A stretch of DNA of 64,000 nucleotides from Roseibium aestuarii. Lineage in GTDB: Bacteria > Pseudomonadota > Alphaproteobacteria > Rhizobiales > Stappiaceae. The translations under genes were made by a program, and so were the position numbers. The stretch spans positions 248,001 to 312,000 of the forward strand of contig NZ_VORA01000002.1 of NCBI RefSeq assembly GCF_008477545.1. Reading direction: 5' to 3'. Below the pieces are notes generated by a model. It had not been told where the DNA came from and did no database searches. It saw nothing but the letters and a program-made list of their open reading frames with translations. Below are positions 9,501 through 16,851 of this stretch, piece by piece; the first letter of the stretch is position 1; each line of letters opens with the position of its first letter.

Positions 9501-10663
9501 AGCTGATCAACCGGCGCGCCATCACGCGCCGCAGCAGCCGCCGCAGCCGGGGTCGGGGCAGGCAGCGCGCTGTTCTGGAGCGGCGAATTGCCTTCCATCA
9601 GCGGAGCGGCAGCGTCCCCCGTCGGCGCAGGTGGCGGACCGGATTCGTTGCGAGCGCCCGGCGCCACCACGAGACCGGTACGCCCTTCTTCCTGCTGAAC
9701 GCCCATCTCGTTCTGGATCGCCTGATTGACCGCATCCGGGGCCGGCGCGTTCTTGGCGGTAATGTCGATGACGTAGGTCTGTTCTTCGCGGAAGGCGCGG
9801 ATGTCCGTGCCCTCGTCCAGACGCATGAGGAACTTCAGCTTGCCTCCGTCGAGGAAGGAGGTGGCATCCACCACGCCCGGCGGCAGATGCGCCCGAAGCT
9901 CGGAAATATCGAGCTGGGCCGGGTGGTTGAAGGAGACGCGCACCAGGTCATCTTCGCGCACGAAGGCGGTGTCGAAGGCAATCGACCAGTCGAAGACCAG
10001 ACGGGTGAAGGTCGGGTGGGTGCCGATATGCAGATCGACCCGCGGGCCTTCCTTCGCCTGAAGGCGGGCTTGTTCGAGCGCGCGCACCTTGCGCATGGCC
10101 TCTTCGGCGCGCTTGGCCAGATCCCGGACCACATCGTCGGGCAGGCCCGGCGGCAGGCCCTGCCAGGTGGCGGGCAGAATGTCGATGAAGAGCTTCTCGC
10201 CCGCTTCCAGCGTGTTGATGCGGAAATTGCTCTTCAGCGCAAACCGGATGGCGCTGCCGTCCGGGTCGCGCCGGGCAATGGTGACATAGTCGCCCAGCAC
10301 CAGCGGCACGTCTTCCACGTCGACGGAAATCGGTTCCTCGAAGGAGATTCGCAGCACGCCTCCGGTCACCGCCGCGTCATAGATCGGCAGCAGGGTGCGG
10401 TCCTTGAAGGTCAGGACGACGCGGCCGTAGCCCTCTTCGGGACCGGCCGCCAGCGTGACTTCCTGAAGGGCCTGGGCGCTGGCGACGGAGAGGGCAAGCG
10501 GGGTAACGGCAAGCGCGGATCCACCGGCCAGCGCGAGACGGCAAAGGACAGGGATCGCCCAGCGAAACGCTGCACGTCCGGAGGTGGAAAAGGTCTCGCC
10601 TTTTCGCAGGAGGGTCCAGAAGTGCTTCAGCACAATCCTTCTCGATGTCCACGGGGCCGCCAA
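6530..10663 (-). CDS. Exported AMIN-like/TPR protein of the flagellar operon
   Basis: A 1377-residue protein of unknown function. An N-terminal signal peptide ends near LSVASAQA (about residue 63). Residues about 65-310 hold two beta-rich AMIN-like modules (RVVLTFKDRTLLPIYDAAVTGG; THPTFTRLVFDWSIAFDT). Then come an Ala/Pro linker (about 310-560) and another AMIN-like module (GNTVRVVFPFVEPVSSAIFRR). From about 790 to 1310 runs a long helical-repeat region resembling TPRs. It ends with a Gly/Pro/Ala tail. AMIN modules bind peptidoglycan in other proteins, so a periplasmic role near the basal body or motor is plausible. The start at 10663 is TTG; a GTG at 10633 preceded by GAAGGA is an alternative. 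It is last in the fliL-fliM-DUF6468-motE operon. Confidence 0.75.
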   Translation of the reverse strand: MAAPWTSRRIVLKHFWTLLRKGETFSTSGRAAFRWAIPVLCRLALAGGSALAVTPLALSVASAQALQEVTLAAGPEEGYGRVVLTFKDRTLLPIYDAAVTGGVLRISFEEPISVDVEDVPLVLGDYVTIARRDPDGSAIRFALKSNFRINTLEAGEKLFIDILPATWQGLPPGLPDDVVRDLAKRAEEAMRKVRALEQARLQAKEGPRVDLHIGTHPTFTRLVFDWSIAFDTAFVREDDLVRVSFNHPAQLDISELRAHLPPGVVDATSFLDGGKLKFLMRLDEGTDIRAFREEQTYVIDITAKNAPAPDAVNQAIQNEMGVQQEEGRTGLVVAPGARNESGPPPAPTGDAAAPLMEGNSPLQNSALPAPTPAAAAAAARDGAPVDQLASGEVTPSTFDQTPQAKPAAEDAALSAGEPRDRAQPGDALDAASAPIDPDAAANGALQLSAIAPTEGAPVLQPPAAGASDPTTAIDPAAVSDIPPVSVAQTAAPAQPVAEAPVQAAQATVAPTDAPVPSGVPQALPVGTPAAPPVVQTDRSEPWRAQAPMQQVTERVSPEQPPADAAADVRNFVNAEARRIGNTVRVVFPFVEPVSSAIFRRNDSIWMVFDTDATIDTRGMESALSGTADTIAVSEGDGYQILRLDLNDPVLATVGLDGNAWSLVIGDMILEPSIPLKLERNVRSDGGSVLRILYQNPQHIRELEDPFVGDKIGLVTGFGPPRGLLKAQKFVDIEALSSAQGVAIIKKSDDVTMKLLGDDVIIEKGEGLSLSNNHLRGGTGAFNGAVDPNEPGYVEFVSLSTEGPMTFLDRLHKLQNDLAQAPEGRRRKEIMDLSRFYLAHQFAQEALGLMQLALEEDPVLAEDASFNLMYGAALTLASREKEAYDYLNRPELKNSPDAAVWQTIVDSALQNWTAARIAIPRGRAVIGNYPKSIQTEFNLAAALTMVEANDFGVANGILAEVEPADVTSSQAARYDILRGRVADASGRSQEALNAFDYVAKSDDRPRAAEAEYRALRIRYRDGEASVDETIDRLAGLATSWRGDEIELKTLRFLAQLYAEQGRYREAFEAMKSAVQANPDADTTRLLQEEMNALFASLYLDGKADEMPAVKALALFYDFREMTPIGRQGDEMVRGLAKRLVEVDLLDQAAGLLRHQVDNRLKGSARSQIAADLAAIYLADRKPEEALRVLNKTRQSSLPNTLERQRNVVEARALTASGRPDLALELVRNMRGTDVDRLRADTFWAAQSWREAGEQLEAMHSSRWSDTIALDDLERRDILKAAIAYSLAGDQLSLDRLKSKYLPKMTDSPEALAFEVVTRPVEAQGVEFLEVANKLADTDELETFLQEYRRQYMTPSTGPGGPAPAPQAAAGGAQGGGNG

Positions 10664-10743
10664 AGCCCGAATTTTAGTTAAGCGGTCTTAACGCGTCCTT
10701 ACATTCACCGCAGAAAACCGCCCCGGCTCGGCTCAATTCCGGC

Positions 10744-11466
10744 TCAGTTCGGCTGGATCTTCGGCAACTCGCCGCTCATCTGCGGCGCCATGCCACCACC
10801 GCCTGCACTGTTGGCAATCGCAACCGTAAGGCGCTCGGCCGCCTCCGGCGACATCTTGCCCAGGATATCGGCCATTTTCCGGGGTTTCATCTGCCGCACG
10901 ACTTTGAGAAGAACCTCCATGCTCAGCCGGTCGAAGATCCGGGCCGCATCCTTCGGTTTCATGTTCTCGTACATGGTCACGAGGGCTGCGATCTCGCCCT
11001 CTTCCTGCTTGCGCTTTTCCTCGACCTTGCCCTCGATCGATTGCTCCAGGGCCTTGAGCTCATCGACCCGCTTCTGAATCCGGTCCTCGGTCGCCTGCAG
11101 CAGCTTCTCGCGCAGATCCAGCTGGTCTTCCTGCTTCTGCAGGTTGTCGCGCCTCTGGCCAAGGCTTTCGAGCACGGCTCGCTCAGCGGCAGATCCGCCG
11201 ATTTCAAGACTGTCGGGAATGGGCGGCGGCGGGCCATCACTTGCCGCATCACCAGCGGGCGCAGGATCAGCGGGCGCGCCATCAGTCGGCGGCGGCGTGC
11301 CGCCAGCCCCTCCGGCATCACCCGCGGGGGCCGCCGTTTCCTGTGCCTCGGCGGTCTGAAGCGGCGCAACACCAGGCAGGCCTGTGCCCAGCACAAGCCC
11401 GAGCAGCTTGAGCGCCAGAAGGGCGCTCGCCGCTACGGCAAGACTGGGCAGCAGGCGCAGGTTCAT
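10744..11466 (-). CDS. motE: MotE-like flagellar motor chaperone (MgtE N-domain-like)
   Basis: The 240-aa product has an N-terminal membrane anchor or signal (about 8-30), a Pro/Ala linker, a coiled coil (about 85-145: RRDNLQKQEDQLDLREKLLQ) and a C-terminal helical domain (YENMKPKDAARIFDRLSMEVLLKVVRQM) like the MgtE N-domain. This is the architecture of MotE, a periplasmic chaperone for the motor protein MotC in rhizobia, and of the FlbB-like family. Its ATG overlaps the stop of the DUF6468 gene by four bases (ATGA). It belongs to the fliL-fliM operon, which supports a motor role. The exact partner is inferred. Confidence 0.8.
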   Translation of the reverse strand: MNLRLLPSLAVAASALLALKLLGLVLGTGLPGVAPLQTAEAQETAAPAGDAGGAGGTPPPTDGAPADPAPAGDAASDGPPPPIPDSLEIGGSAAERAVLESLGQRRDNLQKQEDQLDLREKLLQATEDRIQKRVDELKALEQSIEGKVEEKRKQEEGEIAALVTMYENMKPKDAARIFDRLSMEVLLKVVRQMKPRKMADILGKMSPEAAERLTVAIANSAGGGGMAPQMSGELPKIQPN

Positions 11467-12182
11467 GCAGCCGCACCTCCGGTGCGATTACGGAAGCGGC
11501 CCAGACGTTCGGTCGCCTCGGCAGCAGCGCTGCGAATGTCACGGGCGCGCGGTGCGGGAGCCGCCGGCTGGGCGGGCGCAACCGGTGCATAGCCCTGGGT
11601 ATAGGCCGGAGCCGCCTGCGGCTGACCGTAGCCCGCCGGATAACCGCCCTGACCCATGGCCGGAGTATGGGTCTGCCCCATGACCGGGGCCTGAGTATGC
11701 GCCTGCGGCTGCATCGGCTGACCGGCCCCATAGCCGGGGTAACCCTGCGCCTGGTGATGGGCCTGCTGCGGGGCCGGCTGGTGGGCCTGTTGGGCATAGG
11801 CGGGAACGGCCTGCTGGGCGGCCTGATGGGCGGCGCGCTCCTCGGAGGCGCTGCGAGCAGCTTCCGCGATCTGGCTGATCCGGCTGAAGATCTTCTCCCC
11901 CTCCTCGATCTGCTCGGCAAGCGAGCTGGAGAGGCTGTGCGCCTCGCGCAGATGGCTGCCCAGGGTCTCGTCCGCATCGCGGGCGGTAGCCTTGAGGCCC
12001 AGAATGGCGCGTTCGGCGATTTCCGTCGCGGTCATCAGTTCCGAGATCGTGGCGCGCAGGATCTGCTCGTCCGCCCGCAGACGCATGAGCCGACGGTTGA
12101 GCAGCCAGCAATAGCCAATGGTGACCAGCAGCAGGACGGCCACCAGGGCCTCGATGATCATTCCGAGGGGAAGGGAAGTCAT
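11463..12182 (-). CDS. DUF6468 family membrane-anchored flagellar-locus protein
   Basis: This 239-aa protein has one N-terminal membrane helix (about 6-27, IIEALVAVLLLVTIGYCWLL), a helical segment (about 30-125, RADEQILRATISELMTATEIAERAI) and a low-complexity tail rich in Ala, Gln, Pro, His and Tyr (about 126-220). The final stretch is basic. It matches what I know as DUF6468, a family found between fliM and motE in alphaproteobacteria; its function is unknown to me. It overlaps fliM (TAATG) and motE (ATGA), so all are translated from one message. The tail of PAYAQQ/PAMGQ-like repeats is likely disordered. Confidence 0.75.
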   Translation of the reverse strand: MTSLPLGMIIEALVAVLLLVTIGYCWLLNRRLMRLRADEQILRATISELMTATEIAERAILGLKATARDADETLGSHLREAHSLSSSLAEQIEEGEKIFSRISQIAEAARSASEERAAHQAAQQAVPAYAQQAHQPAPQQAHHQAQGYPGYGAGQPMQPQAHTQAPVMGQTHTPAMGQGGYPAGYGQPQAAPAYTQGYAPVAPAQPAAPAPRARDIRSAAAEATERLGRFRNRTGGAAA

Positions 12183-13411
12183 TACTGCTCCATTTCGCTC
12201 TGCATCGCGCGCTCGAATGCGGCGAGGGTCATCTTCGGTTTCTTGAGGTTACGCGACACACGCACGGCAACGGAGTTCTCGATCTTCCCGATCGTGCCTT
12301 CCGTCAGATGAACACTGCCGCATTTTATCGTGACCGGATCGGACGGGTCGATGTCGAAGACGAGAGTCTGGCCGACATCCAGAGAAAGTATCCGCCCGAG
12401 CGGCAGATAGGTCTCGTAGAGAACCGCGTCCACGGTCACTTCCGCAGCGTGAATTTCGGTAGCCAGGTGACCTTCCCAAATCGGATCCCGGCCGAACTTC
12501 TCGCCCATGAACATTTGCAGGAGCAGATCGCGAATCGGCTCCAGCGTTGCGTAGGGCATCATGATCTCGACGGTACCGCCGCGATCTTCCATGTCGATCC
12601 GCAATTCCACGAGAATCGCCGCATTGGCCGGTCGTGAAATGGCGGCGAAGCGCGGATTGGTTTCCAGACGCTCCAGATTGAAATGCACCGGCGACAGCGG
12701 CGAGAACGCATGCTCCATGTCCTGGAGGATGATCGCCACCATCTGCTGCACCAGATTGGTCTCGATGGTCGTGTAGGGCCGCCCCTCGACGCGCACCGCC
12801 GAGGTGCCACGGCCACCGCCGAGCAGCACGTCGATGATCGAATAGATCAGGCTCGATTCGACCGTGACCAGACCGAACCCGTCCCACTCCTCGGCCTTGA
12901 AGACCCCGAGGATCGCCGGCAGCGGAATGGAGTTCAGATAATCGCCGAAACGCACGGAGCTGATCGAATCCAGCGACACTTCCACGTTGTCGGACGTGAA
13001 ATTGCGCAGGGAGGTCGTCGTCAGTCGCACCAGACGGTCGAAGACGATTTCCAGCATCGGCAGGCGTTCGTAGGACACCATGGCCGAGTTGATCAGCGCC
13101 CGGATGCCGCTCTGGTCGCCGGCAATCGTGTCCTCGATGTTGAAGCCGAGGAGGTTGTCGATTTCCTCCTGGTTCAGGACACGGTCGGCGCCGCGAGTAG
13201 CGTTCTCGAGATCCGGCTCGCTGTCGTCGATCATCGCAGCCCATTGGGCCGCCATGTCGTCGGCGCTTCCGGCGCCCTGCTCTTCCAGAGCCGCGCCCCA
13301 TGCTGCCGCCAGGTCGTCGTCGTCCGAATCGCCCGCGCCCTGCTCCGCAAGAGCAGCGCCCCAGGCGTCGGCCATATCCTCTTCGCTCAGATCGTCGTCG
13401 TCGTCAGCCAT
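12182..13411 (-). CDS. fliM: Flagellar motor switch protein FliM with extended acidic N-terminus
   Basis: FliM (409 aa) is a C-ring protein that binds CheY-P and sets rotation direction. The canonical docking segment VLNQEEIDNLLGF is at about residues 79-91, not at the extreme N-terminus. It is preceded by three imperfect copies of an acidic helix unit (MADAWGAAL, LAAAWGAAL, MAAQWAAMI). The middle domain contains VLLGGGRGTSAVRVEGRPYT, typical of FliM, and the C-terminus is a SpoA/FliN-like domain ending GTIGKIENSVAVRVSR. It follows fliL by 51 nt and overlaps the DUF6468 start by one base. Confidence 0.96.
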   Translation of the reverse strand: MADDDDDLSEEDMADAWGAALAEQGAGDSDDDDLAAAWGAALEEQGAGSADDMAAQWAAMIDDSEPDLENATRGADRVLNQEEIDNLLGFNIEDTIAGDQSGIRALINSAMVSYERLPMLEIVFDRLVRLTTTSLRNFTSDNVEVSLDSISSVRFGDYLNSIPLPAILGVFKAEEWDGFGLVTVESSLIYSIIDVLLGGGRGTSAVRVEGRPYTTIETNLVQQMVAIILQDMEHAFSPLSPVHFNLERLETNPRFAAISRPANAAILVELRIDMEDRGGTVEIMMPYATLEPIRDLLLQMFMGEKFGRDPIWEGHLATEIHAAEVTVDAVLYETYLPLGRILSLDVGQTLVFDIDPSDPVTIKCGSVHLTEGTIGKIENSVAVRVSRNLKKPKMTLAAFERAMQSEMEQ

Positions 13412-13462
13412 GCCAAACCATCTCAGTCTCGCGCCTGCCGCCGGCCATCGCCGGCTGCGGGC

Positions 13463-13963
13463 CTACTGGACCAGGATTTCCTTGAACAGCACCCCGTTCA
13501 CCTTTGCCGGGTAAACAGAGAGGTTGATGCGCCTGAGCAATTCTTCCTTCAGACGGAACAGACCGGCAGATCCCTCCAGATCCGCGGGGCGAAGTTCGCG
13601 CAGGTAGATCTGGAACGCATCCAGAATGCGCGGCAGGTAAGGCTCGATCTGCGCGATCATCGCCTTATCCTCGACTTCCAGCGCGATGCGCACCTTGAGA
13701 TAGGTGGACCGGCCATCGGTCGCGAGATTCACGGTCATTTCCGGCAGGTCATAGAAGACCACCGGCTTCTGCACCTCCTGCGCCGCCGGAGTACCGTCGG
13801 CACTGGGGGGCGGCGCGGAATCGCCGGAGAGGAAGAAATAGGCGCCGCCGCCAATGGCCAGCACGGCCACCAGTCCGATGCCCCCGAACAGGATCAGCTT
13901 CTTCTTGCCGCCACCGGCACCGGCGTCTTCGCCGTCTTCACCGCCAGCTGTTTCGTCAGCCAT
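13463..13963 (-). CDS. fliL: Flagellar basal body protein FliL
   Basis: FliL (166 aa) surrounds the stator and supports motor torque. It has a short acidic/Gly-rich cytoplasmic tail, one membrane helix (about 22-45, KLILFGGIGLVAVLAIGGGAYFF) and a periplasmic stomatin-like domain with the family signature VVFYDLPEMTVNL and YLKVRIALEVEDK. It ends NGVLFKEILVQ, as FliL proteins do. It is the first gene of the leftward motor operon, with CtrA-type half-sites 65-90 bp upstream. Confidence 0.95.
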   Translation of the reverse strand: MADETAGGEDGEDAGAGGGKKKLILFGGIGLVAVLAIGGGAYFFLSGDSAPPPSADGTPAAQEVQKPVVFYDLPEMTVNLATDGRSTYLKVRIALEVEDKAMIAQIEPYLPRILDAFQIYLRELRPADLEGSAGLFRLKEELLRRINLSVYPAKVNGVLFKEILVQ

Positions 13964-14026
13964 GTCGATCCCCGATTCCGCCCCGTGAGAACACGCACGC
14001 GCGTTAGGTTACTAAAGAGTAAATGG

Positions 14027-14053
14027 TTAACGAGTGGTTACTAAATCGTTAAC
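14027..14053 (-). promoter_or_regulatory. Tandem CtrA-type half-sites upstream of fliL
   Basis: Three half-sites, each separated by exactly seven bases: TTAA-N7-TTAC-N7-TTAAC. Another TTAC/TAAA pair lies just upstream. The spacing matches the CtrA consensus TTAA-N7-TTAA. The site lies between divergent fliL and flgF and is closer to fliL. Regulation by CtrA is inferred. Confidence 0.55.
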
Positions 14054-14062
14054 GAGCCTAAC

Positions 14063-14077
14063 TCGGCAAAAATTACC
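14063..14077. promoter_or_regulatory. Possible FlbD (ftr-like) element: TCGGCAA-N3-TTACC
   Basis: Imperfect palindrome whose left half TCGGCAA also occurs upstream of flgI (19258-19272), where the right half is perfect. Both lie 85-100 bp before a sigma-54 promoter. That is where an enhancer-binding protein such as FlbD would act. Assignment is tentative. Confidence 0.35.
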
Positions 14078-14161
14078 TTCCGGTTAATATGTGCCGGAAA
14101 TCCCTGCCGAGCGCACCCCGTCCATTTACCTTTTACCCAAGATTTTCAGCCGTTTAGAAAC

Positions 14162-14176
14162 TGGCACGCCACGTGC
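14162..14176 (+). promoter_or_regulatory. Sigma-54 promoter of flgF operon
   Basis: TGGCACG-N4-GTGC. It matches the consensus TGGCACG-N4-TTGC at every fixed position but one. The GG at 14163-14164 and GC at 14175-14176 have the strict ten-base separation. A transcript would start near 14188, leaving about 58 nt of leader before flgF. Confidence 0.8.
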
Positions 14177-14245
14177 AATTAACTTTTGCGAACGGCCCGT
14201 CTGGGGAGATTGGCCGTTCCTCGGGGAGCAAAGGGAAGTGTTAAC

Positions 14246-14989
14246 ATGGAGAACGCGCAGCTCATCACCCTGTCGCGCCAGGGCGCGCTGAGGAATCAGC
14301 TGAACGTGGTCGCCAACAATATGGCGAACCTCAACACGTCGGGATTCAAGGCGCAGCAGCTTCTGTTCGAGGAGTATCTGATGCCCGTCGCCGAGGCGAC
14401 GGAGTTTCAGACCCCGGACGAGGACCTGTCCTATGTGAACGACTACGGGACGGCCTTCGACTTTTCCGAAGGCGGGATTCGCACGACGGGCAACCCCTTC
14501 GACCTGGCGGTCGAGGGTGACGGCTTCTTCGTCGTGCAGATGGAAGACGGCTCGGAAGCCTATACGCGCAGCGGCGCCTTCCAGCTCGATCAGAACGGCA
14601 CGCTGGTGACCGCCGACGGTCGTCCGGTCATGACCGAAGGCGGCCCGATCACCTTCGGCACCGCCGACGGTCAGGTCGAGATTGCCCGCGACGGCACCAT
14701 CAGCACCGAACAGGGCGCACGCGGCCGCATTCGCCTGGTCGACTTCGAGAACCCGCAGGACCTGCGCGTTCTGGGCGACAACCTCTTCGTCGGAGAAGAA
14801 CCGCTCCCCCTCATCCCCGTCCGCAACGTGGTTCAGGGCGCGCTCGAAAATTCGAACGTGGAAGGGGTGGTCGAAATGACCCGCCTGATCGAGCTGACCC
14901 GGGCCTACGAGTCCGCCACCAAGATGCAACAGGACCTGGACGAGCTGCGCAAGACCGCCATCCAGACCCTCGGCACCGTAGAAGCCTAA
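14246..14989 (+). CDS. flgF: Flagellar basal-body rod protein FlgF
   Basis: FlgF (247 aa) is a proximal rod protein. The start is set at MENAQLITLSRQGALRN, with GGGAAG upstream, because the frame before it lies inside the promoter leader. It has the rod motif LNVVANNMANLNTSGFKAQ and the central ETGNPFDLAVEGDGFFVVQ-like block (seen here as TTGNPFDLAVEGDGFFVVQ). It ends with SNVEGVVEMTRLIELTRAYE, as in FlgF/FlgG. It is the first gene of flgF-flgG-flgA-flgH, 20 nt before flgG. Confidence 0.96.
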   Translation: MENAQLITLSRQGALRNQLNVVANNMANLNTSGFKAQQLLFEEYLMPVAEATEFQTPDEDLSYVNDYGTAFDFSEGGIRTTGNPFDLAVEGDGFFVVQMEDGSEAYTRSGAFQLDQNGTLVTADGRPVMTEGGPITFGTADGQVEIARDGTISTEQGARGRIRLVDFENPQDLRVLGDNLFVGEEPLPLIPVRNVVQGALENSNVEGVVEMTRLIELTRAYESATKMQQDLDELRKTAIQTLGTVEA

Positions 14990-15009
14990 GCCTTTAAGGA
15001 TTCTGTCCC

Positions 15010-15792
15010 ATGAAAGCACTCCATATCGCCGCAACGGGGATGAAGGCGCAGGAAACGAACGTCGAGATCATCTCCAACAACGTCGCCAACATGCGCACCA
15101 CCGGCTACAAGCGCCTGCGTGCCGACTTCCAGGACCTGCTCTACGAGAACCAGCGCCGCGTCGGCTCCCAGACCTCCTCCGCCGGAACCATCGTTCCGAC
15201 CGGCGTGCAGGTGGGGTCGGGCGTCAAGCTGGCCGCGACCTCTCGCATCATGACCCAGGGCACCCTGGAACAGACGGACAAGGAACTGGACCTCGCCATC
15301 CGCGGCGAAGGCTTCTTCCAGATCCAGCTGCCGGACGGCACCACCGCCTACACCCGCGACGGCTCCTTCGAGCGCGACTCGGACGGCAACCTGGTGACCG
15401 TCGACGGCTATGCCGTGCAGCCGGCCATCAACATCCCCCAGGACGGGACGGATCTGTCGATCTCCGCCGACGGCACGGTTCAGGTCACCGATGCCACCGG
15501 CGCCCAGGTCACCCTCGGTCAGCTCAATCTGGCCCGCTTCGTCAACAAGTCGGGCCTCGAGTCCATCGGCGACAACCTCTACCTGGCGACCGACGCCAGC
15601 GGTGACGCCCAGGTCGACATCCCCGGCAACGACAACTTCGGCGACCTTCAGCAGGGCTACGTGGAAAGCTCCAACGTGGAAGCCGTGACCGAAATCTCCG
15701 ACCTGATCGCCGCCCAGCGTGCCTACGAGATGAACTCCAAGATCATCCAGGCCGCGGACGAGATGCTGTCCACCACCAGCAACCTGCGCTGA
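15010..15792 (+). CDS. flgG: Flagellar distal rod protein FlgG
   Basis: FlgG (260 aa) forms the distal rod. It starts MKALHIAATGMKAQETNVE, with the motif IISNNVANMRTTGYKRLRADFQDLLYE, and has the FlgG-specific GTIVPTGVQVGSGVKLAATSR segment. The C-terminus is SNVEAVTEISDLIAAQRAYEMNSKI followed by DEMLSTTSNLR, typical of the family. Length is exactly that of most FlgG proteins. It lies between flgF and flgA; the stop is followed by a GAGGAGAG ribosome site for flgA. Confidence 0.97.
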   Translation: MKALHIAATGMKAQETNVEIISNNVANMRTTGYKRLRADFQDLLYENQRRVGSQTSSAGTIVPTGVQVGSGVKLAATSRIMTQGTLEQTDKELDLAIRGEGFFQIQLPDGTTAYTRDGSFERDSDGNLVTVDGYAVQPAINIPQDGTDLSISADGTVQVTDATGAQVTLGQLNLARFVNKSGLESIGDNLYLATDASGDAQVDIPGNDNFGDLQQGYVESSNVEAVTEISDLIAAQRAYEMNSKIIQAADEMLSTTSNLR

Positions 15793-15804
15793 GGAGAGAG
15801 CTGA

Positions 15805-16851
15805 ATGACCCGCTTCGCAACCCTTCTCGGCACCGCCGGCGCCCTCGTCGCAAGCCTGCTGCTCGCCAGCCCGGCCTCTGCCCAGAGCGCCACCCAGCCC
15901 CTGCCGCAGATGCAGGCGCAGGCCCAGATCAAGCCGGTCCTGCGCTCCGAGATCGCGGTCCTGTCGGACATCGTCACGGTCGGTGACTTTTACAGCGACG
16001 CCGGCCCCGTGGCCCTCGTGCCCCTGTTCCGCGCCCCCGATCTCGGCGTGACCGGCTCCGTGCCGGCCGAGGATGTGGCCCGGCGCGCCCAGGCCGCCGG
16101 CCTGACCGATGCGGGCACCGACGGGCTGCGCGCGGTCACCGTTCATCGCCGCGCCGAAATCTACGATGCCGCCCGCCTCAAGACCGTGATCGGTGCCGCC
16201 ATCGCCCTGCGCGACGCCAACATCCGCGCCGAGGATCTGGAAGTCTCCTTCTTCCGTGACCCGGCCCCTCTCCAGGCCGACCCGGGCGACATGGAGCCCG
16301 TGCGGGTGGATCAAGTCGTCTGGTCCCGCACCGATGGCCGTTTCACCGTCAGCGCCTCCGTGGCAACCGGCGGCGGACGCCAGACCCTGTCCCTCACCGG
16401 CTTTGCCCGCGAGATGGTGGAAGTGACCGTGCTGGCCCAGCCGCTCTCCCGCGGCACCGTGCTCAAGGCGGAAGACCTGACCGTTGCCCGCCTGCCGGTG
16501 CAGCAGGTGCCGGCCCGCGCCGTCCTCGACCCGGCCGATGTGGTGGGTCTGGCAGCCCGGATGAACATGCGCCCCAACAGCCCGCTGGTGCGCGCCGACT
16601 TCGAGCGCCCCGTTCTGGTCGCCCGCAACGAGCGCGTCACCCTGACCTTCGAGATGCCCGGCATGAAGCTGACCTCCCGTGGCCAGGCCATGGAAGACGG
16701 CTCCGAGGGCGACATGATCGACATCATGAACCTTCAGTCCAAGCGCGTCGTCCCGGCCATCGTGGTCGGCCACGGCCAGGTGCGCATCCTTGCGCCCAAC
16801 ACCCTTCCCGCGGCGGCCCAGGTCGCCAGCCTTGACGGAGCCAGCCGATGA
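15805..16851 (+). CDS. flgA: Flagellar P-ring chaperone FlgA
   Basis: FlgA is a periplasmic chaperone that helps FlgI assemble into the P ring. A signal peptide ends at about residue 26 (ASPASAQ). The C-terminal two thirds hold the SAF/FlgA domain: VEVTVLAQPLSRGTVLKAEDLTV, RAVLDPADVVGLAARMNMRPNSPL and a final IDIMNLQSKRVVPAIVVGHGQVRI. At 348 aa it is longer than enterobacterial FlgA, as in other alphaproteobacteria. Its stop overlaps the flgH start (ATGA). Confidence 0.94.
   Translation: MTRFATLLGTAGALVASLLLASPASAQSATQPLPQMQAQAQIKPVLRSEIAVLSDIVTVGDFYSDAGPVALVPLFRAPDLGVTGSVPAEDVARRAQAAGLTDAGTDGLRAVTVHRRAEIYDAARLKTVIGAAIALRDANIRAEDLEVSFFRDPAPLQADPGDMEPVRVDQVVWSRTDGRFTVSASVATGGGRQTLSLTGFAREMVEVTVLAQPLSRGTVLKAEDLTVARLPVQQVPARAVLDPADVVGLAARMNMRPNSPLVRADFERPVLVARNERVTLTFEMPGMKLTSRGQAMEDGSEGDMIDIMNLQSKRVVPAIVVGHGQVRILAPNTLPAAAQVASLDGASR

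Noticed and set aside
10664..10695. TTAA-N6-TTAAC before the AMIN/TPR gene as a CtrA box
   Set aside because: The spacing is six, not seven, and the gene is likely read through from motE, so I did not list it as a site.
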